Notes: generated from the letters alone by a model not told the origin. A DNA stretch of 64,000 nt from Cenococcum geophilum 1.58 (GCA_001692895.1 KV748215.1:186001-250000); one strand, 5' to 3'; shown: positions 1 to 13,740, numbered from the stretch's first letter. Numbers and translations are program-made.

Positions 1-1652
1 CAGTCACGTGCCGGAGGCACGTGCCCGTAGTATATAGTCTCTACGATCTTAGAGGCCTTACCTCCTCAAGGATTCGTCTCTCTTACCAATCTATCCTATT
101 CCACAATCGTGTCCTTATAGCCCCCTATCTACAAGATCCCCTTACATAAGGACTGTCCCTTTAAATATATTAGTATATAATAAGTCCCGCTTAATCTCTA
201 ATCCTTTTTATAAGTTAGGCGTAAGGCTTAGAGGCTAGGTTTAATTAATGGTTGCCTTATATATATAAGAGCTGTCTACCTCTTTAGGTATACTATTAAA
301 CTGACTTATATTTTAAGTATATATATAAAGTAGATGCAATAATAGATTTAGTACTTTTTAGTTATTAAGCCTCTATTATATAAATACCCAATAGAACTAA
401 AATAAGGTCAGTAATATATATATAGCTAAGTAATTATAGAACACTAAGCTAATTATTAGAAAATGCTATTCTAAATAGTAATAAATAACTCCGCCGCAAA
501 TATTTTCTAGTAGTTAGATATAATATACTAGGTAGTTATATACCTAGCATATAGTAATAAGAACTAAGAGTATATTGCTAAATATATAATATATAGGGAG
601 CGCCTTATTATAAGATAAATAAGAGCTCTATTAGAGTATAGGCTATTTCTTAATTAAAATTTACTCTTGTTTACGTGTTTAGTTTTTTAGTTCTCTTAGC
701 ATTAGTAAGGCAACTAGCTATAAATTTAAATCGCATTATATAAAGGTTAAGATTTTTTTAAGTTAAAGATATAAATTCTCTTGCCCTTAAAGTTTATAGA
801 TATTAGGAGGAGTAGTCCCTAGACCTATCTAATAAAAACTCTACCTATTTTATTTTGCAGCTTCTATAAGATTAAGGTATTATAGTCCTTAAAGGTATAA
901 CTAATATTATTCTAAAGTGGCCGTAAAATAACAAAAATAAGGTTATACTAGTTTTCTTTCCTTTAAGAAAAAAGGGGCTCTACTTACTAATACCTTTAAA
1001 GTTTATAAATGCCATTATTAGTTTTACTAGGGATGGTAGTTTCTATATTTTATATATTAAAAAATATAGCCTCCCTTAATATACCTTACTTTAGCTTAAA
1101 TAATTACTGGATTAGAAATAGCTAGCTAATAACAATAATATTATTACTATTAGTTACTATTACCTTAGAGGAGATATTAATTAGAGATGGATTATATAGT
1201 ATAATCTAGCCCTTTAAAAAAAGAGACTAATAGAATATCTATTATTAAAGCATGTGGAGAGAATATATAAGTAATTATGCCTATTAATTAAACCAGCTCT
1301 TATTAAAATTAGTATTATTTAAAATAGATAGCTAAGATAATTAAGTTTAACTCCTACTATTAGAGAAGGAAATGTAATAGTAGTTTATTATATATAGAAT
1401 GAAAATAGGCCCACCTAATAAAGTAGTAAGATGTAACTAATTTGCGTTATTTAAGATATATTTTATTTAATCTATTTATTAAGAGTTCTAAAGCTATGCC
1501 TATAAACCCTAGCCTGCTCTAAATATAAGATCCCTAAAGGAAATATTAGTAGCGCAAGGTTCTATCCTAAATTTAAAAACCTCCTTACTATAACTTCTTA
1601 GTTTACCTACCAGAAACTTTATATACGGAGCTATATATCTAAAATCCCCTTT
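1..1652. other. Unassigned AT-rich, RIP-like DNA
   Basis: No gene or transposon protein could be recognised on either strand. The stretch is AT-rich and depleted of open frames, as expected for sequence worn by RIP. A small perfect inverted repeat (8-bp arms, 3-bp loop, CACGTGCC/GGCACGTG) lies at 5-23. The stretch ends at the target site of the Ty1/copia element that follows, so it was once continuous with the DNA after 7683. Confidence 0.6.
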
Positions 1653-1657
1653 AATAC
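1653..1657. repeat. Target-site duplication (AATAC), left copy
   Basis: AATAC directly abuts the left LTR and recurs at 7679-7683 directly after the right LTR. A 5-bp duplication is the usual footprint of Ty1/copia integration and fixes both ends of the element. Confidence 0.85.
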
Positions 1658-1849
1658 TATTGGTCTCACAAGGTAATATCACATAGCTACGGTTTATAGA
1701 TAGTATAATAATTGTTATTGATTCTTTAGGGGGGGGCGAGGAGCTTAGGGCTCCTCGCCACACTAGTGCCGCGGCAACACGTGACGGCAACTTACCGCAC
1801 GTAACGGTAACTTGCCGCACGTAACGGCAACTTGCCTATATTCCCAACA
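1658..1849 (-). repeat. LTR of the copia fossil, left copy (3' LTR in element orientation)
   Basis: A 192-bp direct repeat of 7487-7678, with ends of the form TGTT...AACA in the better preserved copy. It holds a G-run followed by a strong hairpin (GGCGAGGAGC / GCTCCTCGCC, 1735-1759) and then about three copies of a 20-bp unit of the type ACGTAACGGCAACTTGCCGC (about 1772-1836). This GC-rich block stands out sharply from the surrounding AT-rich DNA. Confidence 0.88.
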
Positions 1850-4800
1850 TTGGCAACTCTTCTTTTACGGTTGCCATCTACATATAGATACCGCTTGACT
1901 AGCGTAACAAATATCAATCCTCCTTACTTACTATTGCCATTATAATATAAGTCTCACTATCCCAAAAGTTTGCCTCTTAGCACGTGGTGCTTTCTTACTT
2001 AGGAGTCGCAGGTAGATATCTTATTCGGAGGGCCGCTAAGGCGCTAGTAGTAAGCGAGCCAATAGCGATTTTCCATCCCGGGGATGGAAAATCCTAATTG
2101 GCTAGGTTAAGTTAGGGTCTGCAGAATCTAACCAATTAGACAACTTTAACCGGCGGTCGAAGTTCTTAGATATCTTAAGACCTTACGTGACTAAGAAATT
2201 TCTGGGGACTCCCTTTTAACCCAACCTTTAACTTATACACGTAGAGTATTTATATTAATAAGCGTCTCTAGTGCCTTGTTTAGGTTCGCCTTCGTTATTA
2301 TATCTACTGGGTTATCTTAGCCATTAATCTATTAAATCTTAAAGAGTTCTTAACGCTTATAGGATTGCCGAAGTGCCATAATATTAATTATAAGGCGCTT
2401 TTCCTTTATAGTACCAAGCTTAACTAAACACTTATAGAGGGAATATAAGTCAGTGTATATGATTATAGGGATAATAGGAAGTTTAAGTCAATCTATAATT
2501 ATCTTTAGGGTAGTTCCAATTGCAATTGCCATATTAACTCCGTTAACCATTTTATATATCTCTAACGCTAGAACGCTTTAAGTAATACACTTACTCTTAG
2601 TTAAGCTCTAATAGATAAAATTGCCATAGATCGTAAAGTTATTCTCTCTAGTAGATTCGTTCGCGATAATAATCTTATATCCTAGCTAGGAGCTAAAATC
2701 TTTATTATTTATAAACGATCTATTAACAAATACAAAGAGCTTAGTAGTAGGAAGGTTAATAGGCACGTAGAGTAGTCCCCAATTAAGATAGTTTATTTAC
2801 TAGAAAAGACGCTTATTTAAGGCAAGAACGTCTTCCTTAGTTAGTTTCTAGTATTAAGCAGTAACCGAGAGATTAAAGAAAGCCTTAGGTTAATAGATAA
2901 AAGTAATATAAGCTCTATAAGCGCGTTGCTCTATATATCCTTATTTTAGAGAATTAACATTAATAATATCAATCTTCTTACCTTAACCCTTCTGGCGTAA
3001 AGCAATGGAATCCTAGTTTAGGGAAAGGATATATCTATTAAAGAGTAATAGTGTTATTAAATTAAGCTTTTCCTTTAGCTTTACCATTAGATTTACCTTT
3101 ACTAGCTTATCTTCTTTAAGGGCTAAGAATTGGTCGTCTCCTAAAATAATTATATTATTAGTTTATATGCCAATAATTCTAAATAGGGTTCCCGTAGTTA
3201 TAATAAGGAAGTATAGATCGAATATAGACGTAGTTATTAAAAGTTTCTCTTTATGGTGCTTGCTGTAAGTAGCCCACCAATAAGTTCCTGCCTTTGCAAT
3301 TCTATATAACGGCTTAAGTATAACTATAATAGTATCTTCGGGATATTAATGGCGAATTTGCTTTAGAAGGTATGCTAATATTAAGCGCTAAAGGTGCGTT
3401 TCTAATTAGGTGTAGGCCTAAGTAATATCTTATAAATAGACCGCCATTCCATTCTTTATTAAGGAGGAAGCTAGCGTAATAATAACTCGCTAACTAGCTC
3501 GTTAAATTATAGGAGATTATATAAAAATTACCTCCTTACCATTATTATTATAGCCTTAGATAATAAGCCTTAATTTCTCAAATAGGGCGTTAGTAGCTTT
3601 GCCCTTAATCTCGTTAACCATTCTTAACTTAAAGATGCGAACTCTATTAAACTTAATAGGGTCATATTTCTTAAATTTAAAGACTTCTTTTACGATAAGA
3701 CCGTCAATCTCCTGCTTATCGGATGCTTAGAAAGGAGCTCCTAGGGTTATAATACAACCTTCCTTTTAGAGCTATTTTACGAGCTTAAAGTTAGCCTTCT
3801 CTTTAGCTGTCATAAAGGCCATTAATAACTTAACTCTATTCTTAATAGCAGTAACAAATTGTTCTTTAAAATTAACAAGATATTAGCAATTTCGTAATCC
3901 CTTTGGGCGACCTCTACCGCGTCGTGGTTGTAGCATATCTACTATAATTATATTAGGATTGTAGTCGCCTTCTAGAGTACGTTAATCGTAGTTCTCCTTT
4001 AAGGCATCTTCTGGGGTATCCTATAAAGGCTTAAAATTGTTATCTTTATAGTAAGGCTTAATAATAGTTAAACGGAATTAAGTGGGTCTATGAGGTATCT
4101 AAATAGTATAAGTTTAGCCATTAATTGCAATAAGTTGGTATAGGCCTAACTATCCTTCCTTTTTACGCTATACGCGTACTTTAGACTAGAGTGGCAAATT
4201 AAGCGTAGTTAAGGTATTTAGGCCATTTCTTATTCCTAGTGCGTTATTAACCTAGCGTATAGCGTAGAGATATCGTACCTCCTTTATTACCTTACGAATA
4301 GCCTTAGCTTATTATACAATAGAGGGAGATAATAGAGAATTATTAGTTATTTAAAAGTAGGCGCTAAAGACTAGTAATATAGGTATAAGTCTATCCGGGC
4401 CAGCGGAATTATTAATAGCTTTAATAGCCATTTACAAGGTAAGTTCTTCGCTAGCGTCCTTTAGTTCTAAAGAGATAATCTTATATACGCGGCGTAATGG
4501 CGCGTAATATCGCTCTACTTTTTTAATACTATTATATACCTTAACGGGGACTTCCTTAACCTTAATTACTATTACCTTTATCTATTATCGGAACTCTATA
4601 AATAAGAAATTCTTTTCTATATTATAAATAATTTAATTAGGGGGTCCTAAATAGATATTAATCTAGTATAACTAAAGGGTATCCTATACGTTTCTAGCTA
4701 ATATATCTTTTAAGAAACGCGCGGCTTAAAAGGAGGTTAAGAAGTTAATAACTTAGAGCATTGGCTTACCGCTAAGATATATAACGTTAATAATAATATA

Positions 4801-4950
4801 GAAGTTAAAGTTATAGTTATTTTTAAGGGTAAATTTAAATCGGCTAGGGGACTTCTAGTTTATTTAATAGTAATAGTAGTACTTTATAAGATACTTAATT
4901 ACCTTAACCTTAACTTTATAGCCTACTTACTAAAGAACCCTAAGTAATTA

Positions 4951-4987
4951 NTAAANNNATNGGTNNCTAAAANNACGGTATAGTTNN
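4951..4987. other. Scattered ambiguous bases (N)
   Basis: About eleven N positions are interspersed with called bases within the copia fossil. A second cluster lies at 5617-5690 and a single N at 40367. The interspersed pattern suggests unresolved consensus in a multicopy repeat, not a sized scaffold gap. Confidence 0.9.
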
Positions 4988-5616
4988 CGTAACTCTAACT
5001 TAGTTAAATGGCTCTAAGTAATACTCTTTTTTAGTTATTAAAGGAGCAGCTAAGGGTAACCCTACTTACGTATAATAGGCACCCAATTATCTCCCTATAT
5101 AAGTATATTCTTAAGGTTGTTAAGCTTAACGCCTAATTTATCTATATCTTTAATATAGAATAGAAACGGAGTATTTACGGGAATAATATAGAACGTAATA
5201 TATCCTAAGGGGGTTTAGACCCTAATTATGCTAAGAGAGATCGCGATACCCTTACTAAAACGTATTATATATTAGCCTGCTATTAATTAATTAATCTAAA
5301 TAAAGGTATTAAGTTATTAAAGAGCTTAAACTTAAGGTTCTCCTACTATAGATACTCCTACGGCTCTAGTATCTGGCATAATACTATAGAAGACATTTGC
5401 CGAGTATCTATTATTAAAGGAGAACGCGGAGCTTTCCTTTAGCTTATTAAAGATATTTAACTTCATAATAGAATGGAGTGTGGATTGGTTATTAAGAATA
5501 GTAATAGTTTATATACTATCTACCTTACTATACTTAGTAAAGTATTAATTGGGTAAGTAGTCCTTAATTTCCATATCTATAAGGAGCTATTCGGTCTTAT
5601 TAACCTTACCCTTAAG

Positions 5617-5690
5617 NTCTTTTANGCCTTTATATTAAACNAGGAAGCTTTANAANTAGGCNNTAGTAANNTTNTAATTTNNNANATTTN
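5617..5690. other. Scattered ambiguous bases (N), second cluster
   Basis: Numerous single Ns are interspersed with real bases in the integrase part of the copia fossil. The coding reading here cannot be trusted. Confidence 0.9.
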
Positions 5691-7486
5691 TTATACTCTA
5701 ACGGAACTTATTATATACCTCTTTTCGCTTATTAAGGGAGTGTCTAGTTAACTAGTAATTTGGCTTCTTATAAACGTAGCACTTCTTCTAATAATTACTT
5801 TAAAATAAACCTCCATGAGGACCTCTATAATTACCTTATAGTTAACATTAATTATATCCTCTTCTATATTCCCTACCACAGCTACTATATATTTAATTAG
5901 TCTAGTTATAATCGTGTTAGTTAGGAATACTTAGTTAAGTAGGGTTTTTAGTATAGAACTATTAAGATTCTTATATTCGTATTATAGTACCTATAGCAGA
6001 GCGTAGCTTAATATATACTCCTTTAAACGTATCCATAGGTTTATATAGCGCTAAGTTATACTTAGGAACGCTATAGCAGGCTAAAATAACCTAGTCCCTT
6101 AGACTGTTCTTATTTTAGTAAGTTTTAGTAAAGCTACATTAGATTTTCTAAAGTTTATTAAAGAGTAGTTAAAGGCACTCTAAATGAGTCTTTATTGGGT
6201 TAGAAGTAATAACTCTCTAAAATATAGTCTCCCGCTATTTAAATATATAAAGTTAGCAATTCTTATTAGTTTTAAAGTAGGCTCTAGTGAGCTAAAGCAT
6301 TACATTAAAGTTATAGTTTTTACCCGTAATATGGTCGTAATAGAATATTACTACCTATCCCTTTAATATAATGGAGAAGGTGTAGTGGTACTAGTAGTAT
6401 TAAATTTTAACTTTGTTGTAACAGTTATAGAAGACCTATAGTTTTACTCTAAGTATATCGTATAATTCTCCTCTAAACTTCTTCTCTTTGTCCAAATATA
6501 CCTTTATTAGATTCGTAACTTCTTATAGTAGAGGGTTACCGGTTAGCTGGAGTAGAGAAGCTAGAGGCGGCGGAGGTAGAGAAAGAGTACCTCTCGGTAG
6601 GAGAGCACCTTTAGGTAGGAGAGCACCTCTAGGTGGGAAAGTAGCGTTCTAAGGGTTTCGTTCTAAATTAAAGTTACCTTTTAAAGAATATAGGTTAGTT
6701 CTAGGCTTCCGTAATTAATATATAATCTTAGCTTTTATCTATACTAGTTCTTCTATACTAGTAATAACGGCCTAAATATTACTAGTAATTAGGTTACTAT
6801 TCTTAGTAATATATACCCTATTTCTACAAAGGAAGTCTTAAAAATCCCAAATAATATTAACATTGCTAAGTACCCAGGTATTAGCGGTCCATCCTACGAA
6901 ATCCTCCCTAAAATATTCCTATAGCTATACATCGGCGTAATGTCTACTTTAGTAGAATATAATATGGTGTAGAAGAAAGCCATTAACTTATTTTACGGTA
7001 TAAGTTATTATATTAAAGGTAAATTCGTCCTAATTTTTATTAATAAGTTTCGCGTACAAAGCTACCCCTAGTAATAAGGAGTCTTCCCAGTTGTTTAAAG
7101 TAGGCGTAGCCATATTTTTAGAGGGAGGGAAGTGTTATTAGTATAGGGATTGTTATTTAGTACGCGTTCGTTGTTTAGTATGCATTTAGACGTATATTTG
7201 CGATTATAGGGCTTAGGACTAGTTCTAGCCTTAAATCGCGAAGACTTATAAAGCTTATTGTTCTGCGTAATAGACGCAAGAATCCGTAATCTTAGAAAGG
7301 CTTAGGACCAGTTCTGGCCTTTAGATCCTTAGATTTGTAAAAGAGTTCTATTTAAGGTTTAGGACCAGTTCTAACCTTAAAAGATAGCTTCCTTTAGCAC
7401 GAGTAGCGCTGGTATAGTGGCTTATCTCTTCTTAGTGGAATACCTTGCTATTCTATAGTATAACAGTAAAGTTAACTACTAATTAG

Positions 7487-7678
7487 TGTTAGTCTCATAA
7501 GGTGATATCACGTAGTTACGGTTCGTGGATAGTATAATGATTATTATTAATTCTTTAGGGGGGGGCGAGGAGCTTAAGGCTCCTCGCCACACTAGTGCCG
7601 CGGCAACACGTGACGGCAACTTACCGCACGTAACGGCAACTTGCCGCATGTAATGGCAACTTGCCTATATTTCTAACA
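7487..7678 (-). repeat. LTR of the copia fossil, right copy (5' LTR in element orientation)
   Basis: Direct repeat of 1658-1849 with the same length of 192 bp. It begins TGTTAGTCTC and ends TAACA, followed by the AATAC target duplication at 7679-7683. The same hairpin and 20-bp repeats are present. Confidence 0.88.
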
Positions 7679-7683
7679 AATAC

Positions 7684-9980
7684 TATTTCCACTAAACCTA
7701 ACTATAGTAGCACTTAGTAACCCTAACTTAAAGTCCCTTTTAGCTTTAGGTTTAATAGGGGGATTAATATATAGATCTATAGTAAATCTAAAACCCTTTA
7801 TAGTACTACTTAATACTATAGAGAACTTAAACACCCATTTACCTTCTTATAGTTTAGGCTTAATCGCACATAGCGCAGTTCTTAGTACTATAGTAAATTT
7901 AAAGTCTTCTCCTATAAAAGACGTTGGGATAGGTATTTAAGTGCTATCTTTAGCTTTTAAAGTTAAGAGGCCTATTTTAGCGCTTAGAGAATGGATTCTC
8001 CTTAGCTACAGCTATTAAAGCTAGGTTTTAGCAAGTCTGTATAGGGCGTATAAATAGTAGAGTCTTTTATTTATTTTATTTAATTACTAGCCTCTATTAG
8101 TTATAAGTTTATATCTCTATAAGCATTTCTAAAATAATATTACCTTATAATATACTCTTTTTAATATACGCTATAAATAGTATAAATATTTAAGTCCGCG
8201 ATAAAGCTTCTATACTATAAGCTTTCCGCTTATATTAAAGAAGACTAATAGAAGAGTTAAATTGGGTAGATATATATCCTAGTTAAAATAATACTTTAAA
8301 ATCTTATACCTAAACCTCTCTAAAGTTTAATATACTTATAATACAAATCTAGACGCTAGTAACTTTTACTATAATCTTTAATAGGATAATTCTACCCTCC
8401 TTTCAACTTTAAGGGTTAAAAATATCTGGCTTCTATATAATGCTTAAGGGCGAAAATATAACCGGTAACGGCCTTAAGGAAGGCGACTTTGTCCACTTAT
8501 ATTATAAATAATAACCTAAATATCTCCTCTAGAACACTAACTTACATATTAAGATCTTTATATAATATAAACAAACGGTACAATTATAGGTTAGCATCTT
8601 TTCTCTTTAATAGATATTAACGTTTAATAGGTTAGGGGTAAGGTAGAGATATTCCTATAGATGCATTTATTGTATATATTAGTTTCTTAATAAATATTAG
8701 CGTATATACTATCTATAGTATATAAAGAGCTACTTACCGCTATTCCATTTAAAAGTTATTAGATATATTTAACGGGCGGGCGGTTAATAGAATGTCATAG
8801 GTATATATGCCAAGGTTTACCTAGCCTATATTTAAGGTTTTACTATCTAGAGGCCGTTCTAAAGCAAGTTTTATTCGGGCCGGATATATTACTTATCGTT
8901 AGGTTTAGAGAGCATTAAATACTTTATTAAAGATAGTTTGGTTTCTCTACCCTAAATGCTTATTTATAGTATATTTACAAAGAAGAGAGTTATATACGCC
9001 CTTTGCCAGTAATACGTAGCCCCCTTTATATTTATTAAATTATTTCCTCTTTTGCATTTTTATACATATTTAAATGAACCTTTTAGTTTAAGGTGTCTTT
9101 ATAGTCGCCTAGAAGAAATTCTTATATAAGCTTTTTGGGCCTTTATATAGACCTATAAAGGCGCACCACAGTTTTTATTAAGCCTATATTTACTATAATA
9201 GAAATTTTAATTATTTATTAATGGCTTAGGTATTTGCTCTTATATTATAATAACGTTTACTAAATTTCTCTTCTACGTCTCCTAGTATTTTATATACTAA
9301 GCTCTTACAGTATAGCGGAGATAAAAACACTTATAGTAAACCTAGGTATAATTATATATTGCTAGTAGTAAATAAAAGAGAATAGATATTAAAGGATATT
9401 AAATAATAGCAATAAAATTAAACATTTTATTTTTAATAAAAAGGATTACTAATTAAAAGAGCGTATATTGCTTTAAGCGTTAGAAAAACAAGGTACTTAA
9501 AATCTCTATTATTATTAAAGAGTGCTAGGAAATAACAATGTATTTATATAGGAGCTTATATTATATAACACTATATAAGGCCCTCTAGATAAACACTAGA
9601 TAAGTAATAAGTATATTCCCTTTACTATCTTAAGCTACTAGGATTTATTACTAATACTATTAAATCTAGTACGTATATTATAATTGGATTGGATTTTAAT
9701 ACTAGTGCTTATAGTATAGAGCGTCTATAATCTAGTAGTCCCAGTATAAAAGTGTTTATAATTTAGTAGTAATAATATAAAGGCGTCTAGGGTTTAGTAG
9801 TTACTATAAGCCACTAAACTATTTAGGGTTTCGCTATAATTTAGACAAAAGCTAATTAAAGAGCTAACATTATTTTTTTAAAAAATATTATCCTGGATAT
9901 AATATAATCCAAATTATAGAAGATTCTTAAGGTTAAACAACCTAAGCCTTACTCTGCAGCTCTTTATATTTTATAAGCCT
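7684..9980. other. Unassigned AT-rich, RIP-like DNA
   Basis: This is the continuation of 1-1657 across the copia insertion. No reading on either strand matched a family I know. Around 9060-9360 both strands have protein-like runs between stops, so a decayed gene or transposase could lie here, but I cannot name it. It ends at the target site of the first LINE and continues after 15594. Confidence 0.5.
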
Positions 9981-9999
9981 TTAATATAATTATTTAATA
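9981..9999. repeat. LINE target-site duplication, low-coordinate copy
   Basis: The 19-bp sequence TTAATATAATTATTTAATA recurs exactly at 15576-15594. The two copies bracket the LINE and mark its ends. Its last bases merge into the TAA-type repeat tail of the element. Confidence 0.88.
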
Positions 10000-10899
10000 A
10001 TAATAATAATAATAATTCATTGCTTAACGTCCAATTCGGATCCCTATTAGGCCCACACGGACTACTCCTTATGTACATATAGGGAGAAAACTCTATTTAA
10101 GAAAAACCCGTAATCTATCTCCCTGCCTTTTAGGACTCGCCTATAAGGCGCCTACAAGGCGCCTACGAGTTACCTGTAGTGCTCCTACTACCTTACTTTT
10201 TAACCTCCTTAGGAACTACTGCTGCCGTAACAAGCCTACGGACGCGCTAGTATCGCAAACTTTACTCTACTACTATAGAGTTATTAGGGGGCGCCCGTTA
10301 CTCGCCTCCCACCCTCTATTACTATTTCCCTTACAACCTAGAACTAGTTTAGTATATTTTGGCTAATAAGCTACTAGGTAACCGCCTTAAGGCCTTTTTA
10401 TATTAAGAGTAGTATATTATAGTTTTCTATGCTAGTTACTAAAAGTATTACTTCTTAGTTGGTGCGTAAGAGGCATAACAGTATTACGTGTTTTAGTGTC
10501 TGTCTTGGCTAGCCATATTTGCATCTTAGGCTGCCTACTAGAATACCTACCCGGTAGAGCCAGTCTTTTAGTCCTATTATTCCTATTCTTAAGAGTATCG
10601 CTATTATATTTTCTACCTTTATTAGGCCTTCTTAGAGCCCTAGAGTATTTACCCCCTATAGCGTTAATTATGCTACGGCTTAGGTTCCTTTTATCTTAGT
10701 TAGCCTCTGTACCTTTAACTCCTATATACCTCTCCAGCGTTGGTCTAACCAGTATTATATTACGGTAGATAGTTTCCTAGCGTTCTTTTATGCTCTGCTT
10801 TAGCTCCTTTCTCTCTCTTACTATTATCTTTACTAGCCTCTTACGCGTCTCCCTTTCTCCTCTATATAGGCCTAGGCCCTAAAGTAGTACTATTCTTCT

Positions 10900-13740
10900 T
10901 CTGCTTTCTTTACCTATTTCTCTATTATATTTTCCCTACTTTGGGGTTATTAGTTTATTCTCCTATAGGGCGCCCTAGGGTCCCTCTATAGTTTATTTAG
11001 GCGTGTCTTAATATACTTTATAATATTAGAGTTGCGTTTATTTTAGGCCCTTTATATTACAGCGGCTTTAATATATAGTTATAGGGGGGGAATATTAGCT
11101 TCCTTCTTAAGCAGTGCTATGGCTGTTTGCTTATATCCGCCTATTATACTTTAAAGGTAGGCTATTTAGACCTTTTAAAGTGGTTTAAGGAGCAACTTAG
11201 GGGAGCCTTTTTTAGATTCTCTAATGGCCTAAATACTGGACCTATACGTTATAGTTGGCCGGATAACTACTATGTATAGTAGGCGTGACCTTTAGAAGTA
11301 TAGGCCCCATATGGAATTAACGATCCTAGATAATACGATGTACTATACTTAGCCCTTACGGGCCGCTTGCGCCGCATATACGCTCTACTAGAGCTTACTA
11401 TCTACCTATACTCCTAATACCCTTAGGCCCTAAACTGGTTAACCCCTAAAGCCTTAAATGTGGATTATATGCTAAAGATCTACAGATTAGTTGCGTTTTC
11501 TTATAAAATGGATTAGCTGGTATTTCTCTGGTAAGAATTAAACTCTATATCGTCTTGCCTATTCTATATAGGTGTTATAAGCTTTCTCCAGCATTCTGCA
11601 ATTCTCTGCGGCTAATAGCCCGTATATAATTAGGTTTGTGTTATTAACGAAGCCTATCCCCTAAGTCGCCCCTTCCTTAAGGGAGTTAAGTAGGTTGCTT
11701 ATAAAGAAAAGGAAGAGTATAGGCAAGAGGGGTGATTTTTGCGGTATTCCTATTATAACTATAATAGGGGGGCTCTGGTATCCGCTAAAGACTAGTAATA
11801 TTTCTTTCTAACCTATAAACCCTTAGACAAATTATATAATCCATTTTAGGAAGCCTTTTGCCCTAAGGATATATAGGAGACGCTTATGGGGTATATTGTT
11901 GTAGGCGCCACTAATGTCTAGGCTGAGCATTAATACTACAAAGTCCCTTTATATCGCCTATGTAGATTTAATGGTGGCAGCGAGTAGCGTAAGTGCTGAT
12001 AGTGTTAAGCGGTTCTTTCTTACCCCTATTTAGCTCTGTGGTAGTAGGGCGTATTCCTTAGCCGTGTCTGCTATATAGTCCGCTATTACCTTTTCTAAGA
12101 TCTTGCTAAGGGTGTTTTTTAAGGTAATAGGGCGGTAGCTTCCTGGGATTAAGTAATCTGCTTTACCTTCTTTTTATAAGATAACCGTCGTTATGGATCT
12201 TCTAAGTTGTAGGTAGTATCCTATAGCAAAGTATGCTCTAGTTATATCTATAAGCTAAGGTGCTATAAGTAGTCTATAGGTCTTTAAGGCCTTATTTAAA
12301 ATCCTATTTAGACCTAGTGCTATATTATTTAAAAGGCGGCTAATAGTTCTGGCTATTTCCTCTATTATTATGTCGCTGTTGACCCGTAGGCGAGTTACTG
12401 GTGCTTTACCTATAATATTACTAAGGTCTGCTGGAGCCGGTTAGGGGAAGAACCTTTTTATAAGGATCTTTACCTTCTTATCGTTATTATTAGTGGCCTA
12501 TGATTTCCCTGCTCTTCGTAGGGGTAGTAGGTGTAGGTCTTCTACTAGTCGCCCTACCTTTTTTTTTGCCTATTTCGCTATGGCCCACAGGCCCTTATTA
12601 TAGGGGAGGCTTAGGTTAAAAGTGTGCTTATTTATAAATTGTCTCCAGTTATTTCTTACTTCTTTTTTTAAGGTATTCTTTAACTGGTTTCTTGTGTCTT
12701 TATATTATCTTTTATCTTTAGAATTATAACTACTTAAGTATTTCCTTCTTGCTCGTTGTTAGCTAGCTATAAGAACTGCGCATTATGTGGACTAAGCGTA
12801 TTGCGCGTAGGGGCCCGGTCTTAAGACCGGGCAGTGCCCTTTTAGCCCATTTTTAATCGCTGCCTAGATCCTTTTTAGTCTTTAATTAATTTCCTTAGGG
12901 GTGGCTAATAAGCCTCGCTTATTTAATATCGGGTGGATTTCTTCTAGGTCTTAGAGTTGTTATTTAACTGTATTAAGGAAGCTGTTTACCTTAAGCATCC
13001 TTATTACATATCTTTTGCTATTTAGTTACGCCTTAATATCTAAATCTAGCTGTATCTAGATAGGGATATAGTCTAAGGTAAATGCCCATTCTTCTTTAGG
13101 GTTATACCTTTTAAGTCTCTGGTATAGGCCTTCGTCTATAAATATAAGGTTAATTATACTTCTAGCGGATCCTTATTACCATATAATTGCTCTAGGGGGG
13201 GTAGCTAGCTTAAGGCCCTAGGTGTTTATAGCTTTTAGTAGGCACTCTACCTATTATTTAGCAGCGATGTAGATACCCCCCTACCGCGGGTAGTAGAGGT
13301 TTATGTCTCCTAGTAGGATAGACTCTATACCTTTAGTTTTAAGTAAGCTTATTACCAATATAATGTTCTCTATTTATAGGACCCCTTTAACCCTAGGGTT
13401 ATATATATTAATAATTTGTACCGGTCCTCTATATATCTAGATTATTATAACTACAATATCTAGATTAACTGCCTGCTATGACTATAAGGACAGGCTAATA
13501 GTTTTGCTGACTATAAAGCATACGCGTATGGCTGCTTTTAGTTTATATAGAAGCTGGAATCCTTAGGGGCAGTATATTGATTATATATAGGTATTATAGT
13601 ACGGCTCTTATATAGCAAGGATATAGTATTTCTTTAGGTCTAGACTGTCTAGTAAGGGCCTTATAAGACGGTGGTTTGTGTTGCTACAGTTATACTATAT
13701 AATGGATGGGTGGCGGACCCTTAGTGAGGGTCCTTCGCCT
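10900..13740 (-). pseudogene. LINE ORF2 (endonuclease + reverse transcriptase), decayed
   Basis: Read on the minus strand. The N-terminal part is an APE-type endonuclease: LLGDINLYYPR (family form LLGDFNLHHPRWGG) lies near 13316-13280, followed by a SARSIINLIF motif. The reverse transcriptase follows: GSYRPITLKNTLSKILEK near 12110, GVRKNR near 12030, LSLDISGAYNN near 11920, GIPQKSPLLPILF near 11735, and the catalytic box near 11645-11625 reads FVNNTNLI, with the second Asp of the usual FADD/FVDD box changed to Asn. The protein nicks target DNA and primes cDNA synthesis on it. Stops and changed catalytic residues make it inactive. I could not confirm an RNase H domain downstream. Confidence 0.8.

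Larger units (their letters stand above)
1658..7678 (-). mobile_element. Fossil Ty1/copia LTR retrotransposon, full length
   Basis: Two 192-bp LTRs flank about 5.6 kb of internal DNA read on the minus strand. Gag starts near 7115 (a reading beginning MATPTLNNWEDSLLLG is visible), followed by protease and integrase (roughly 4400-6300), reverse transcriptase (roughly 2950-4150, with the copia-type YVDD-box region near 3140-3175) and RNase H (roughly 2450-2720). The order gag-INT-RT-RH is that of Ty1/copia. The element is broken many times over by RIP-type decay. The LTRs differ at roughly 18 sites by my hand count, all transitions, so LTR divergence reflects RIP and cannot be used as a clock. 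Ambiguous bases occur inside it. Confidence 0.88.

Noticed and set aside
1509-1820. 103-residue minus-strand reading across the copia LTR edge
   Set aside because: It crosses the target duplication and LTR boundary, so it cannot be a conserved gene.
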